NCBI GenBank assembly: GCA_947166385.1
Contig: CAMVEB010000014.1
Location: 29,928-93,927 of the forward strand
DNA: 64,000 nt
Direction: 5' to 3'
DNA from: an uncultured Clostridia bacterium
Lineage (GTDB): Bacteria; Bacillota; Clostridia; Christensenellales; Aristaeellaceae
Below are positions 16,223 to 24,900 of the stretch, in pieces; the first letter of the stretch is position 1; each line of letters starts with the position of its first letter. Below the pieces are notes generated by a model. It saw nothing but the letters and a program-made list of their open reading frames with translations. It was not told the DNA's origin and did not search any database. The position numbers were made by a program, and so were the translations under genes.

Positions 16223-16525
16223 TTATATAGCGGCGGCAGCGTATGGCTTGATCGTGGTGATATCTCCATCCAGTTTCTCGATCAGTTCCCGGATTTCGAT
16301 GTCGTTCTGCATATCCAGGAAGAAACGATCTGACACTCCGAAGAATCGGCCAAGGCGGATAGAAGTATCCGCTGAGATCTTCCGGCGGTTATGCAGGATA
16401 TCCTGAATCCTGGAAGTCGGCACATGAATGCTCTGGGCTAGCTTGTAAGCAGAGAGATTCATCGGTCCCATGAATTCTTCCATCAGGATCTCGCCCATTG
16501 TAGGGGTTGGAATATGGTTGTTCAT
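16223..16525 (-). CDS. higA: HigA-type antitoxin (XRE family)
   Basis: A 100-residue protein with a helix-turn-helix: MGPMNLSAYKLAQSIHVPTS followed by RIQDILHNRRKISADTSIRL, typical of HigA/VapI antitoxins. The C-terminal helix (DIEIRELIEKLDGDI) contacts the toxin. The start at 16525 has GGAGG before it. Encoded after the toxin, as is usual for HigBA. It would repress the promoter through the TACACG/CGTGTA palindrome. Confidence 0.9.
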   Translation of the reverse strand: MNNHIPTPTMGEILMEEFMGPMNLSAYKLAQSIHVPTSRIQDILHNRRKISADTSIRLGRFFGVSDRFFLDMQNDIEIRELIEKLDGDITTIKPYAAAAI

Positions 16526-16550
16526 ATGGCTTGCCTCCTTTCCAGGCAGA

Positions 16551-16832
16551 TCAGTGATAATCGACGATCTCCACATCAAAGAAGTTGTTGCCTTCTACGG
16601 TGAAGCAGATTCTGTACTGATCATTGATCCGAATGCTGTATTGTCCCTTCCGGTCACCATCCAGCTTTTCGAGGCGGTTTGCGGGTGGAACGCGCAGATC
16701 CTCCAGACATCCTGCATTGTCGATCATGATCAGTTTACGTAAAGCGACGGATTGGATGTTTTGCGGGAGTTTTCTGGAAAAAGTCTGGTGATAGACTTTT
16801 TCGGTCTCCCTGTTAGCAAAGCTTCTGATCAT
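16551..16832 (-). CDS. higB: HigB-type (RelE superfamily) toxin
   Basis: A 93-residue protein: MIRSFANRETEKVYH, the ALRKLIMIDNA helix, and the C-terminal core GQYSIRINDQYRICF with VEIVDYH, all standard for HigB mRNA interferases. It cleaves mRNA at the ribosome when free. The ATG at 16832 lies only six bases after a TATAAT box, so its message would be leaderless or nearly so. The longer frame to 16928 crosses the promoter and is rejected. Confidence 0.9.
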   Translation of the reverse strand: MIRSFANRETEKVYHQTFSRKLPQNIQSVALRKLIMIDNAGCLEDLRVPPANRLEKLDGDRKGQYSIRINDQYRICFTVEGNNFFDVEIVDYH

Positions 16833-16838
16833 GAAAGG

Positions 16839-16868
16839 ATTATACACGGAATGCGTGTACACTGTCAA
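16839..16868 (-). promoter_or_regulatory. higBA promoter with embedded palindrome
   Basis: Leftward TTGACA (16863-16868) and TATAAT (16839-16844), 18 bases apart. TACACG and CGTGTA, separated by five bases, lie between and into the -10 box and are a likely HigA operator. Confidence 0.75.
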
Positions 16869-16994
16869 GACGGTTTTCAGACTTCCGTTTCCCGCTTCTG
16901 TCCATTCTGTTTGCTTCACAGTTTCCATTTTGTATTAATCCAGGACGGTTCTGCTTTTTTGTCTGAAGAAAAAACGTATCAAATCCATAAAAGC

Positions 16995-17027
16995 AAAAAC
17001 CCGGATCCGTATCGAAACCGGGTTTTT
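16995..17027. terminator. Bidirectional terminator
   Basis: AAAAACCCGG (16995-17004) and CCGGGTTTTT (17018-17027) form a stem that ends in T-runs on both strands. Confidence 0.75.
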
Positions 17028-17049
17028 GAATGATGATAGGGATATTGTT

Positions 17050-17145
17050 TCAGATCTTTTCGAAGTTCAGTCCAAATCCCATGATCGAGATATTCAGGAC
17101 ACCCTTATTGTAGGTTACAGGAACCCTTTTTGTGCTGTGATGACT
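17050..17145 (-). pseudogene. C-terminal gene remnant
   Basis: The minus-strand frame ends VPVTYNKGVLNISIMGFGLN followed by FEKI and a stop, about 25 bases before a strong terminator. It has no start codon before the upstream stop. It looks like the preserved end of a deleted gene. Family not recognised. The 17146-17260 stretch contains nothing I can support. Confidence 0.35.
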
Positions 17146-17266
17146 TTATCAGATTCGGAAAACCAAAGAAATGCAGGGTCGGAGAGAGGCTGAAAACCAA
17201 CAGGGAATGCCTGGGCAGAGATGGAACTGGGGGAACGGTCGGGACGGCTGGCATAGGATCTTTGGC

Positions 17267-17295
17267 TTGTGAATCATTTCTGAAACTGGTATAAT
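17267..17295 (+). promoter_or_regulatory. Promoter for small reading frames
   Basis: TTGTGA (17267-17272) and TATAAT (17290-17295) with 17 bases between. Confidence 0.6.
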
Positions 17296-17409
17296 GAAAC
17301 AGGAAAAAGCAGGGAATAAAAAAGAAAAGAATGGCCATCGGGATTCGGCATGATGAGGGGCAGTATCCGACTGGCACGGCAGCGCGGTATGCAGGGAAGA
17401 GGGATGGAT

Positions 17410-17520
17410 ATGGATGAGAAGCCGGAAGAGGATGTTCAGCCACAGGAGGAAGGAGAACTGACGCTGATCGATCCAGAGATGTTTTATGATCTGCTGATGG
17501 AACAGCAGGAACAGATGTAA
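17410..17520 (+). CDS. Very short acidic protein
   Basis: A 36-residue frame rich in Glu and Asp (MDEKPEEDVQPQEEGELTLI followed by DPEMFYDLLMEQQEQM). It lies between a good promoter and a strong terminator, with GAAGAGGG six bases before the ATG. In the same frame an ATG also occurs at 17353. A 28-codon frame from 17331 ends at 17417, overlapping the start region, so translation may be coupled. Acidic composition suggests a binding or inhibitory peptide; function unknown. Confidence 0.4.
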   Translation: MDEKPEEDVQPQEEGELTLIDPEMFYDLLMEQQEQM

Positions 17521-17568
17521 CGCGGTAAAGGATACCGCTGTGCCGTTTCGAATACGGATAGAACAGAA

Positions 17569-17597
17569 GGGGGAGGGCGTGAGCCCTCCCCCTTTCT
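17569..17597. terminator. Bidirectional terminator
   Basis: GGGGGAGGGC and GCCCTCCCCC around a GTGA loop, with T bases on the right side. It separates the small acidic frame from the convergent alcohol dehydrogenase. Confidence 0.8.
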
Positions 17598-17612
17598 GGT
17601 GGATAAGGATCA

Positions 17613-18758
17613 TTACATCAGTTTCCGGAACATGGCTTCGAAGTCAGCCAGGGAAGCGGCGCGGGGGTTTCCGGGAGCGCAGGCGTCTGCCGCTGCGGAT
17701 TCACACAGGAACGGCAGATCGGCTTCCTGCAGTTTTTCCAGCTTTGTCGGGATTCCGACATCCACGGACAGCTGGCGGACGGCATCGATCGCTGCTTTCC
17801 GGTAAGCCGCCTGGTCCATGCCCGTCGTGTCCACCCCAAAGGCTTCGGCGATGGCCTTAAACTTTTCGCCGGTATACTCCTGGTTGAATTCCATGACGAT
17901 GGGGAGCATCATGGCGCAGGCGACGCCGTGGGGCGTGTCATAGACCGCGCCCAGCGTATGCGCCATGGAATGGGCAATGCCCAGGCCGACGTTGGAATAG
18001 GCCATGGCGGTGACATACTGGGCCAGCGCCATCCCTTCGCGCCCGTCCGGGTCGTTCTCCACGGCCTTGCGCAGATTTTTCGCGATCAGTTTGATGGCCT
18101 CCAGATCCAGACAGTCGGCCAGCGCCCAGGCGGCTTTCGTGGTATACCCCTCAATCGCGTGGGTCAGGGCGTCCATTCCGGTGGAGGCAGTCAGCCCTTT
18201 GGGCATGGAAGCCATCATATCCGGATCCACGACGGCGACGTCCGGAATGTCATTCGGGTCCACGCAGACGAACTTGCGTTTTTTCTCCACATCCGTAATC
18301 ACATAGTTGATGGTGGATTCCGCGCCGGTTCCGCCGGTGGTGGGCACGGCGATGGTGAACACCGTACGGTTCCTGGTTGGCGCGACACCCTCCAGAGAGC
18401 GGACATCATAATACTCCGGATTGTTCACAATGATGCCGATGCCCTTGCCGGTATCCATGGAGGAACCGCCGCCGATGGTAATCATGAAATCAGCGCCGGA
18501 AGCCCGGTATGCGTCCACGCCGTGCTGCACGTTTTCAATCGTGGGGTTCGGTTTGATGTCCGAATAGAGTTCATACGCGATCCCGTTCCGGTCAAGCAGA
18601 TCGGTCACCTGTTTTGTCACGCCGAATTTGATCAGGTCCGGGTCGGACGCGATAAAAGCTTTTTTGAAGCCTTTGGATGCGACAATACCCGGGATTTCAT
18701 TGATGGCGCCATGTCCGTGGAAAGACATCCCATTGAGAACGAAACGATTGACTGACAT
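17613..18758 (-). CDS. Iron-containing alcohol dehydrogenase
   Basis: A 381-residue group III dehydrogenase, closest in layout to lactaldehyde reductase FucO and 1,3-propanediol dehydrogenase. The NAD-binding GGGSSMDTGKGI lies near residue 95 and PTTGGTGAES near residue 138. The metal ligands are Asp in GMDALTHAIEGY near residue 195 and His residues in IAHSMAHTLGAVYDTPHG near residue 265. It interconverts aldehydes and alcohols with NAD(P)H. Substrate not assignable. The start at 18758 has GGAGG; a longer frame to 18809 runs into the promoter. Confidence 0.9.
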   Translation of the reverse strand: MSVNRFVLNGMSFHGHGAINEIPGIVASKGFKKAFIASDPDLIKFGVTKQVTDLLDRNGIAYELYSDIKPNPTIENVQHGVDAYRASGADFMITIGGGSSMDTGKGIGIIVNNPEYYDVRSLEGVAPTRNRTVFTIAVPTTGGTGAESTINYVITDVEKKRKFVCVDPNDIPDVAVVDPDMMASMPKGLTASTGMDALTHAIEGYTTKAAWALADCLDLEAIKLIAKNLRKAVENDPDGREGMALAQYVTAMAYSNVGLGIAHSMAHTLGAVYDTPHGVACAMMLPIVMEFNQEYTGEKFKAIAEAFGVDTTGMDQAAYRKAAIDAVRQLSVDVGIPTKLEKLQEADLPFLCESAAADACAPGNPRAASLADFEAMFRKLM

Positions 18759-18799
18759 GTTGATTCCTCCGTTTCCTGTATTGAATTTTCTGTACAACC

Positions 18800-18828
18800 A
18801 ATATATCATAATTCGGCTTTGTTGACAA
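18800..18828 (-). promoter_or_regulatory. Promoter of the alcohol dehydrogenase
   Basis: Leftward TTGTCA (18823-18828) and TATATT (18800-18805) with 17 bases between. Confidence 0.65.
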
Positions 18829-18931
18829 TCGATAGGTGTGGGAGAACAGACCCTGAATTCTCAGTCGGTATTGTTTTTTTCCCGCGTTGCTGATATGCTG
18901 ATGCCGGAACCGGGAAAGGGGAAAAGGACAT

Positions 18932-20005
18932 ATGTGGATGGACGGCGGAAAGAAGATCAGCATTCTGTATATTCTGAATATTCTGAAGAAGTATACCGAT
19001 GTGAATCACCCCATGACGCAGCAGCAGATCATGGACAGACTGCGGAGCGACTATGACATGCCGGTGGACCGGGGAACGGTCAAAAGCAACGTCATGGATC
19101 TGATCGACGCGGGGTTCATCACCGGCTACAGGACGATCACCCGGTATACTGTCAATAAGAAGACCGGGGAAAAGGAAGAAAACACGATTTATACGGATCT
19201 GTATGATGAGCATGATTTTGCGGAATCGGAGCTGCATATGCTCATTGACGGTCTGCTGTTTTCCCGTTCGGTCCCCTATAAACCGAGGAAGGAGCTGATC
19301 AAAAAGCTGGGGGAACTGTCCGGCCCCTATTTCAGCCAGCGGATGAAGCATGTGCACAGCATGAACGCGGACGCGCCGCAGAATCCGAAACTGTTCCTGA
19401 TCATTGAAGTGCTGGATGAAGCGATTGCGGAAGGAAAACAGGTGGAGATTGTGTACGGCCGTTATGGGACGGATCTGCAGCTGCATGCATCCCTGAATGA
19501 GGACGGAACGGAAAAGAAACAGCTGCTGAATCCGTATCAGCTGGTGGCCAGTGACGGCCGGTATTACCTGATCTGCAATAAGGACAATTATGACAACGTG
19601 GCCAATTACCGGGTGGACCGGATCATGAAAATCAACAAGCTGGATACGCCGGTAAAGCCTGGGAATCAGGTGGTCGGGCTGGAGGATGGCCTGAAGCTGC
19701 AGGATTATGTCTATCAGCATGTGAATATGTTCTCCGGGAAGCCGGAGAAGGTGGAATTCATCATCCGGAGGAAAGATGTGGGGCTGGTGGTTGATTTCTT
19801 CGGGAAACATGTCTCCTTCTTCGATCGGGACGACGGGACGGTTTCTTGCCATATGAAGGTTAGCCGGGAAGCCATGAAGAAATGGGCGCTGCAGTTTGCG
19901 AAGGATGTCCGGGTGGTGGCGCCGGAGAGCCTGGTGGAGGAAATCCGGACGGAGATCCTGAAGATGAATGAGAATTATGGGATAAGGCCAGGAGAATCGC
20001 CGTAA
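18932..20005 (+). CDS. WYL-domain transcriptional regulator
   Basis: A 357-residue protein. The N-terminal winged helix spans about residues 5-75 (ISILYILNILKKYTD, then PMTQQQIMDRLRSDYD). The WYL domain at about 165-250 includes GKQVEIVYGRYG, LNPYQLVASDGRYYLI and NYRVDRI. A C-terminal WCX-like extension follows. WYL domains bind ligands or nucleic acid and control transcription. It is divergent from the alcohol dehydrogenase, a plausible but unproven target. A GAGAA/TTCTC inverted repeat lies at 18842-18862. Confidence 0.88.
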   Translation: MWMDGGKKISILYILNILKKYTDVNHPMTQQQIMDRLRSDYDMPVDRGTVKSNVMDLIDAGFITGYRTITRYTVNKKTGEKEENTIYTDLYDEHDFAESELHMLIDGLLFSRSVPYKPRKELIKKLGELSGPYFSQRMKHVHSMNADAPQNPKLFLIIEVLDEAIAEGKQVEIVYGRYGTDLQLHASLNEDGTEKKQLLNPYQLVASDGRYYLICNKDNYDNVANYRVDRIMKINKLDTPVKPGNQVVGLEDGLKLQDYVYQHVNMFSGKPEKVEFIIRRKDVGLVVDFFGKHVSFFDRDDGTVSCHMKVSREAMKKWALQFAKDVRVVAPESLVEEIRTEILKMNENYGIRPGESP

Positions 20006-20124
20006 ATCAGATGCCGGGCCGGTTTCCTCCCGGCGCTCGCCGCCGAAGGAAATTCTGAGGCTGGATTTCCGGCAAGAAGCGGAAAGGACGCTTTTTGTAC
20101 TGGACGAATGTTTTTCGGTTATGG

Positions 20125-20130
20125 TATAAT
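20125..20130 (+). promoter_or_regulatory. -10 box for the STAS-MATE-NRPS operon
   Basis: A perfect TATAAT with a weak upstream element (TGGACG at 20101). It is the only good promoter before the three closely spaced genes. Confidence 0.45.
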
Positions 20131-20224
20131 TTATCGGCATTTATACATGTTCAGAATGGAATACGGGACAGGGATCGGACATCATCATAAAACATCATCA
20201 TCCATCAGGAAGGGAAGGAAAGCA

Positions 20225-20515
20225 ATGACGATTGAAAAAAGCAGATCGGGACAGACTGCCGAATGGAAGCTGAGCGGCTGGCTGGATACCCAGAGCGCGC
20301 AGGAACTGGAAGCGGAGCTGAACCAATTGCCCGCTGACATCACCGGCCTCGTTTTTGACTGCTCAGAGCTGGAGTATATTTCCTCCGGAGGACTGCGCCA
20401 GCTTGTCGCCGCGCACAAGAAAATGAACGGGGCGCTGACCATGCGGCATATATCCGATGAGATCATGGGCGTGATTAAAATGACGGGTCTGGACAAACGT
20501 CTGAAATTTGAATAA
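20225..20515 (+). CDS. STAS-domain protein (anti-sigma factor antagonist-like)
   Basis: A 96-residue single STAS domain. The usual phosphorylatable serine region is ELEYISSGGLRQLVAAH near residue 56, resembling SpoIIAA/RsbV (DxSGLG-type). Such proteins release sigma factors from anti-sigma kinases or act as phospho-switches. No kinase partner is adjacent. The start at 20225 has GGAAGG; the longer frame to 20108 overlaps the promoter. It is 26 bases upstream of the MATE gene and probably co-transcribed with it. Confidence 0.85.
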   Translation: MTIEKSRSGQTAEWKLSGWLDTQSAQELEAELNQLPADITGLVFDCSELEYISSGGLRQLVAAHKKMNGALTMRHISDEIMGVIKMTGLDKRLKFE

Positions 20516-20541
20516 AGAGGCGTCGGGAAAAGGGAAGAAAA

Positions 20542-21867
20542 ATGGATTACTTGCATGATTCTTACCGCTCGATGTTCTCGAAGCTTTTGCCTTCGGCGAT
20601 CGGGGCCATGCTGAGCGAAACCGTTGCTTCGCTGATTGATGCGATTATCCTGAATCATTATCTCGGCCCGGATATGCTGTCCACGATCAGCATCTGTATG
20701 CCGGTCTATATGACGGTCAATGTCCTGTCCATGCTGATTGTTTCTGGCGGAGCGACATTGTATGCCCAGTCCCTGGGGAAGGAGGACAGGCTGGAGGCGC
20801 AGCGCTTCTACACCTGCAGCATTGTGCTGATGGTGGTATGCGGCGCGGTGATGACGCTGTCCGGCCTGCTGTTTACCCGGCAGATTGTCCAGGGATTGGG
20901 CGCGGCGGGAGCCATCCTGGATCCCACCGTGAGTTATGCCCGGGTGCTGTTCTGGTTTATGATTCCGCTGATGCTGTACCAGCAGCTGATGGTCTATGTG
21001 CGCTTTGACGGGGCGCCGTTCCTTTCTCTCCTGTCCACCATTGTGTGTGCGGTGGTGAATCTGGGGCTGGACGTCCTGTTTGTTGGTCCGTTGGGATGGG
21101 GTCCGGCGGGTGCGGCGCTGGCGACCTGCCTCGCCTATACCGTGGCGCTTCTCATCAATGCCTGCCATCTGTTTCAGAAGAATAACGGTCTCGTTCTGTG
21201 GCGGGGGAGTCTCAGCGCCGCGCGGATCGGGAGGCTGCTGAAGACCGGTGTGCCGCTTTCCATCACCCAGCTGGGCATGGCGGTGGGGACGGTTTTGTTC
21301 AACGTCCGCATCATGCAGGTCGGTGGTTCGATGTACCTGGATGTATACGGGGCGATTACGCAGCTGTCCGTGGTAGCCATGGCGCTTTACGAGGGTGCTG
21401 CTCAGGCGTGCCAGCCGATCCTCGCCGCGTGCTTCGGCGCCGATCATCGCGGGCGGATGCATCAGACGATACGCTACGGTTTCGTGATGGAAATCATCCT
21501 GATGGCGCTGGCGACCGCCCTGTATCTGCTCGGGTCGGATGTGGTGGTGAACCTGTTTTCCATGGAGGAAGCGGCGCTGCGCGGCCTGGCGGTGAACGCG
21601 ATCCGCATTTACGCGCTGTCGCTTCTGTTTACCGGCTTTAATACGATGATTATCTACTATTTCCAGGTCCAGGAGAAGGAAGTCCGGGCGACAGGCATCT
21701 CGCTGCTGTCCGGCACGATCCTGCCTGCGGTTTTCCTGTATATCCTGACGGCGCTGATCGACGCCTCCGCGATCTGGTGGTGTTATCTGATCGCGCAGAG
21801 CCTGACGCTGGTTCTGAGCGCGTGGCTCTATTCCCGGGACAAACACGCGGCCGCCGCCGCATCATGA
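20542..21867 (+). CDS. MATE-family exporter
   Basis: A 441-residue integral membrane protein with about 12 hydrophobic segments and no signal peptide, typical of MATE/MatE antiporters (for example the opening FSKLLPSAIGAMLSETVASL). It uses a cation gradient to export organic molecules. Its place between the STAS gene and the NRPS, with 34 bases to the latter, suggests it exports or gives resistance to the NRPS product. Substrate is inferred from context only. Confidence 0.88.
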   Translation: MDYLHDSYRSMFSKLLPSAIGAMLSETVASLIDAIILNHYLGPDMLSTISICMPVYMTVNVLSMLIVSGGATLYAQSLGKEDRLEAQRFYTCSIVLMVVCGAVMTLSGLLFTRQIVQGLGAAGAILDPTVSYARVLFWFMIPLMLYQQLMVYVRFDGAPFLSLLSTIVCAVVNLGLDVLFVGPLGWGPAGAALATCLAYTVALLINACHLFQKNNGLVLWRGSLSAARIGRLLKTGVPLSITQLGMAVGTVLFNVRIMQVGGSMYLDVYGAITQLSVVAMALYEGAAQACQPILAACFGADHRGRMHQTIRYGFVMEIILMALATALYLLGSDVVVNLFSMEEAALRGLAVNAIRIYALSLLFTGFNTMIIYYFQVQEKEVRATGISLLSGTILPAVFLYILTALIDASAIWWCYLIAQSLTLVLSAWLYSRDKHAAAAAS

Positions 21868-21901
21868 TCAATCGGCAATCATTTCTAGGGAGGGATCCGT
21901 C

Positions 21902-24900
21902 ATGAATAAAAATCAGATAGTGAGCTGGTGGAAGGAGCATTTTTCCGGCATGGAAATCGATTCCTGCCCGGCGATTGATTTTCCGGACAATGAACAGGGC
22001 GGCGCGTTTGCCTCGCTGAGCACGGCCTGCGGGGAAGCGGACCGTGACATCCTGATTTCGGCTTTTGCCTATGTGCTGGCAAAATACACTGCGCAGAACG
22101 AGAGCCTGTTCTGGGTTCAGGAAGAGGGGGCGCGCTGTCCGTTCTACGCGGTCTTTGACGAAAACGCCCCGACCGGAGACTATCTGAGCAGCATGGCGGA
22201 CCGGCGGCGCGAGGCACGGGAACATCTCGGCTCGGATATCGGCGAACTGAACGATGCTTTGGGTCTGCCGCAGGAGCTACTGCTTTGCTTCGACCGGGAT
22301 ACCGCGCCGGACAGGGCGGGAGAGTGGAGACTCTGCCTTCTGGCGGAGGAGGGGCAGCTGACCCTGTTCTACCGGAAGGACTGGTATCACGCGGAGAATA
22401 TGCGCCGGCTGGTTGAAATGACGGCATCCATCGCGGCGCAGCTTCCAGGATGCGAAAAGCTGTGCATGCTTTCCCTGATCAGCGACAGGGACCTGGCGGC
22501 GCTGGAGAGCTTTCCGCATTGGGAGCTGGCTCCTTCCGCGGGGAACGTGGTGGAGCTTCTGGCCCGGTCCTTCGCGAAGTTTCCCAACAGAACGGCCGTC
22601 ATCTATGAGAACGAGAGGCTGACCTACGCGCAGCTGGACAGGCTGACCGACGCCATTGCGGCCGGAATCGCGCGGCAGGGCATCGGCAGGGGTTCGGTTG
22701 TATCCACGCTGCTGCCCCGCTGCAAATGGATGCCGGTGGCGGCCATTTCGATCCTGAAGACCGGCGCGGCCTATCAGCCGCTGGACCCGTCCTATCCGCC
22801 GGAGCGCCTGAACTTCATGGTTCAGGACAGCGCCGCCGCGCTGGTCCTGGCGGACCGGGCGCTGCAGGGTCTGCTGTCGGAATATGAGGGGCCGTTCCTG
22901 TATACCGACGAGCTGGACAGCCTCCCGGAGGCGAAACCGCTTCAGCGGGAAATCGCCCCGGAAGACGTTTTTATTCTGCTCTACACATCCGGCACCACCG
23001 GCACCCCTAAAGGGGTCAGGCTGTGCCACGGCAATCTGGTGAATTTTATCGACTGGTATATTCCCAAGTTCGCCCTGAGCGAGGAAAGTCGCAGCGCCGC
23101 GTATGCCAGCTTCGGTTTTGACGCCAACATGATGGATATCTATCCCATCCTGTGCGCCGGGGGCGAGCTGCACATTCTCTCCGATGAGGTGCGCTCCGAT
23201 CTGCGGGCGATCAACCGGTATTTCAACGAGAATGCGATCACCCACGGTTTCATGACCACCCAGGTGGGCCGTCAGTTTTCCCTGATGACGGACTGCAGAA
23301 CGCTGAAATATATGTCCATGGGTGGAGAGGCGCTGGTGCCCTTTGATCCTCCTGCGGGGATCAGGGTTTACAATGTTTACGGTCCTACCGAGTGCACCAT
23401 TCTGACGACCGCCTACAGGATCACCGACGGCGGGAAGCGCATGCCGATCGGCGTGCCGGTGAACAACACGCGGCTGTATGTGGCGGACGCTTATCAGCGT
23501 CTGCTGCCTGTCGGGGCGATGGGGGAACTGCTGGTCGCTGGGGCGCAGGTGGGCGCCGGATATCTGAACCGTCCGGAAAAGACCGCGGAAGTCTTTATCA
23601 CAAATCCGTTCACGGAGGATCCTGCTTACAGCCGCGTGTACCGGACAGGCGACATCGTGCGCTGGGGGAACGACGGCAATATGGAATTCGCTGGCCGGCG
23701 GGACGGCCAGGTAAAGATCCGCGGATTCCGCATTGAACTGACCGAGGTGGAAAGTGTGATTCGGGAGTTTCCCGGCATCACCGACGCGGCGCTGACAGCC
23801 CGCGACGCCCCCGCGGGAGGCAAGATGATCTGCGCGTATATCGTCTCGGACACGGCGGTGGATATTTCCGCGCTGGAGCAGTTCATTCTGGACCGCAAGC
23901 CGCCCTACATGGTGCCCGCTTTCATCATGCAGATCGAAAAGATCCCGCTGAACGTGAACAGCAAGGTTGACCGGCGTGCGCTGCCGGAGCCCGTGTTCAG
24001 CAGCACGGAGGAGGAAACCTCCGGACCGAGGACGAGAACGGCGCTGGAAGAACAGCTTTACAGGCTGATCTCTCCGATCATCGGGCAGAAGGACTTCCCT
24101 GTGGACATGGGCCTGGATCAGCTGGGGCTCACAAGCATTTCGACGCTGATGCTGGCGGTGGACATCGAGGAGAAGTTTGGATACAGCCCGAACGTCAATG
24201 TCCTGGCGACAGGCAGCGTGCTGGATATTGAAAATGCCCTGGTGGAGCATTTTATGTCCGCGGCGCCTGCGGCGTCCGAACCGGCGGAAGCGCCGAGGGA
24301 TTCCTATCCGCTGACCCAGACCCAGCTGGGCATTTACTCCGCCTGCCTGATGGATCCGGACAATGACTCGTATGACCTGCCGTTCCTGTTCAGGCTGTCT
24401 CCGGATACGGACGCCGAAAGGCTGTGCCGGGCGCTGGAGGCCACTGTCGCGGCCCATGAGGTGCTGAACTGCCGCATCATACCCGACCGGCAGGATACCG
24501 CGGTGATGGTGCCGGTCAGGCGGGAATTCCATGCGAAAACGGAAAACATCACCGAGGAGGAGCTCACGGCGCGCATGGCGCATCGCAGCCGCTTCGATTT
24601 TGAAAACGGTCCGCTCTATGACGCGAAGGTCTATCGGACGGAGTCCGCCGTGTACCTCTATGTCAACTTCCATCACATCATTTTCGACGGAACGTCGCTG
24701 ACCGTGTTTATGGAGGATCTGGACAGGGCGTTCCAGGGAGAAATCCTTTCTCCGGAGAAATACACCGCCTATGACCTCGCGCTGGATGAACGCGCGGCCC
24801 GGGACAGCAGGGCTTATCAGGAAGCCAGGGATTACTACGACGGTCTGTTTTCCGGTGTGGACGGGAACAGCCTGCCCGACGGAGACTTTCCGGGCGGCGA

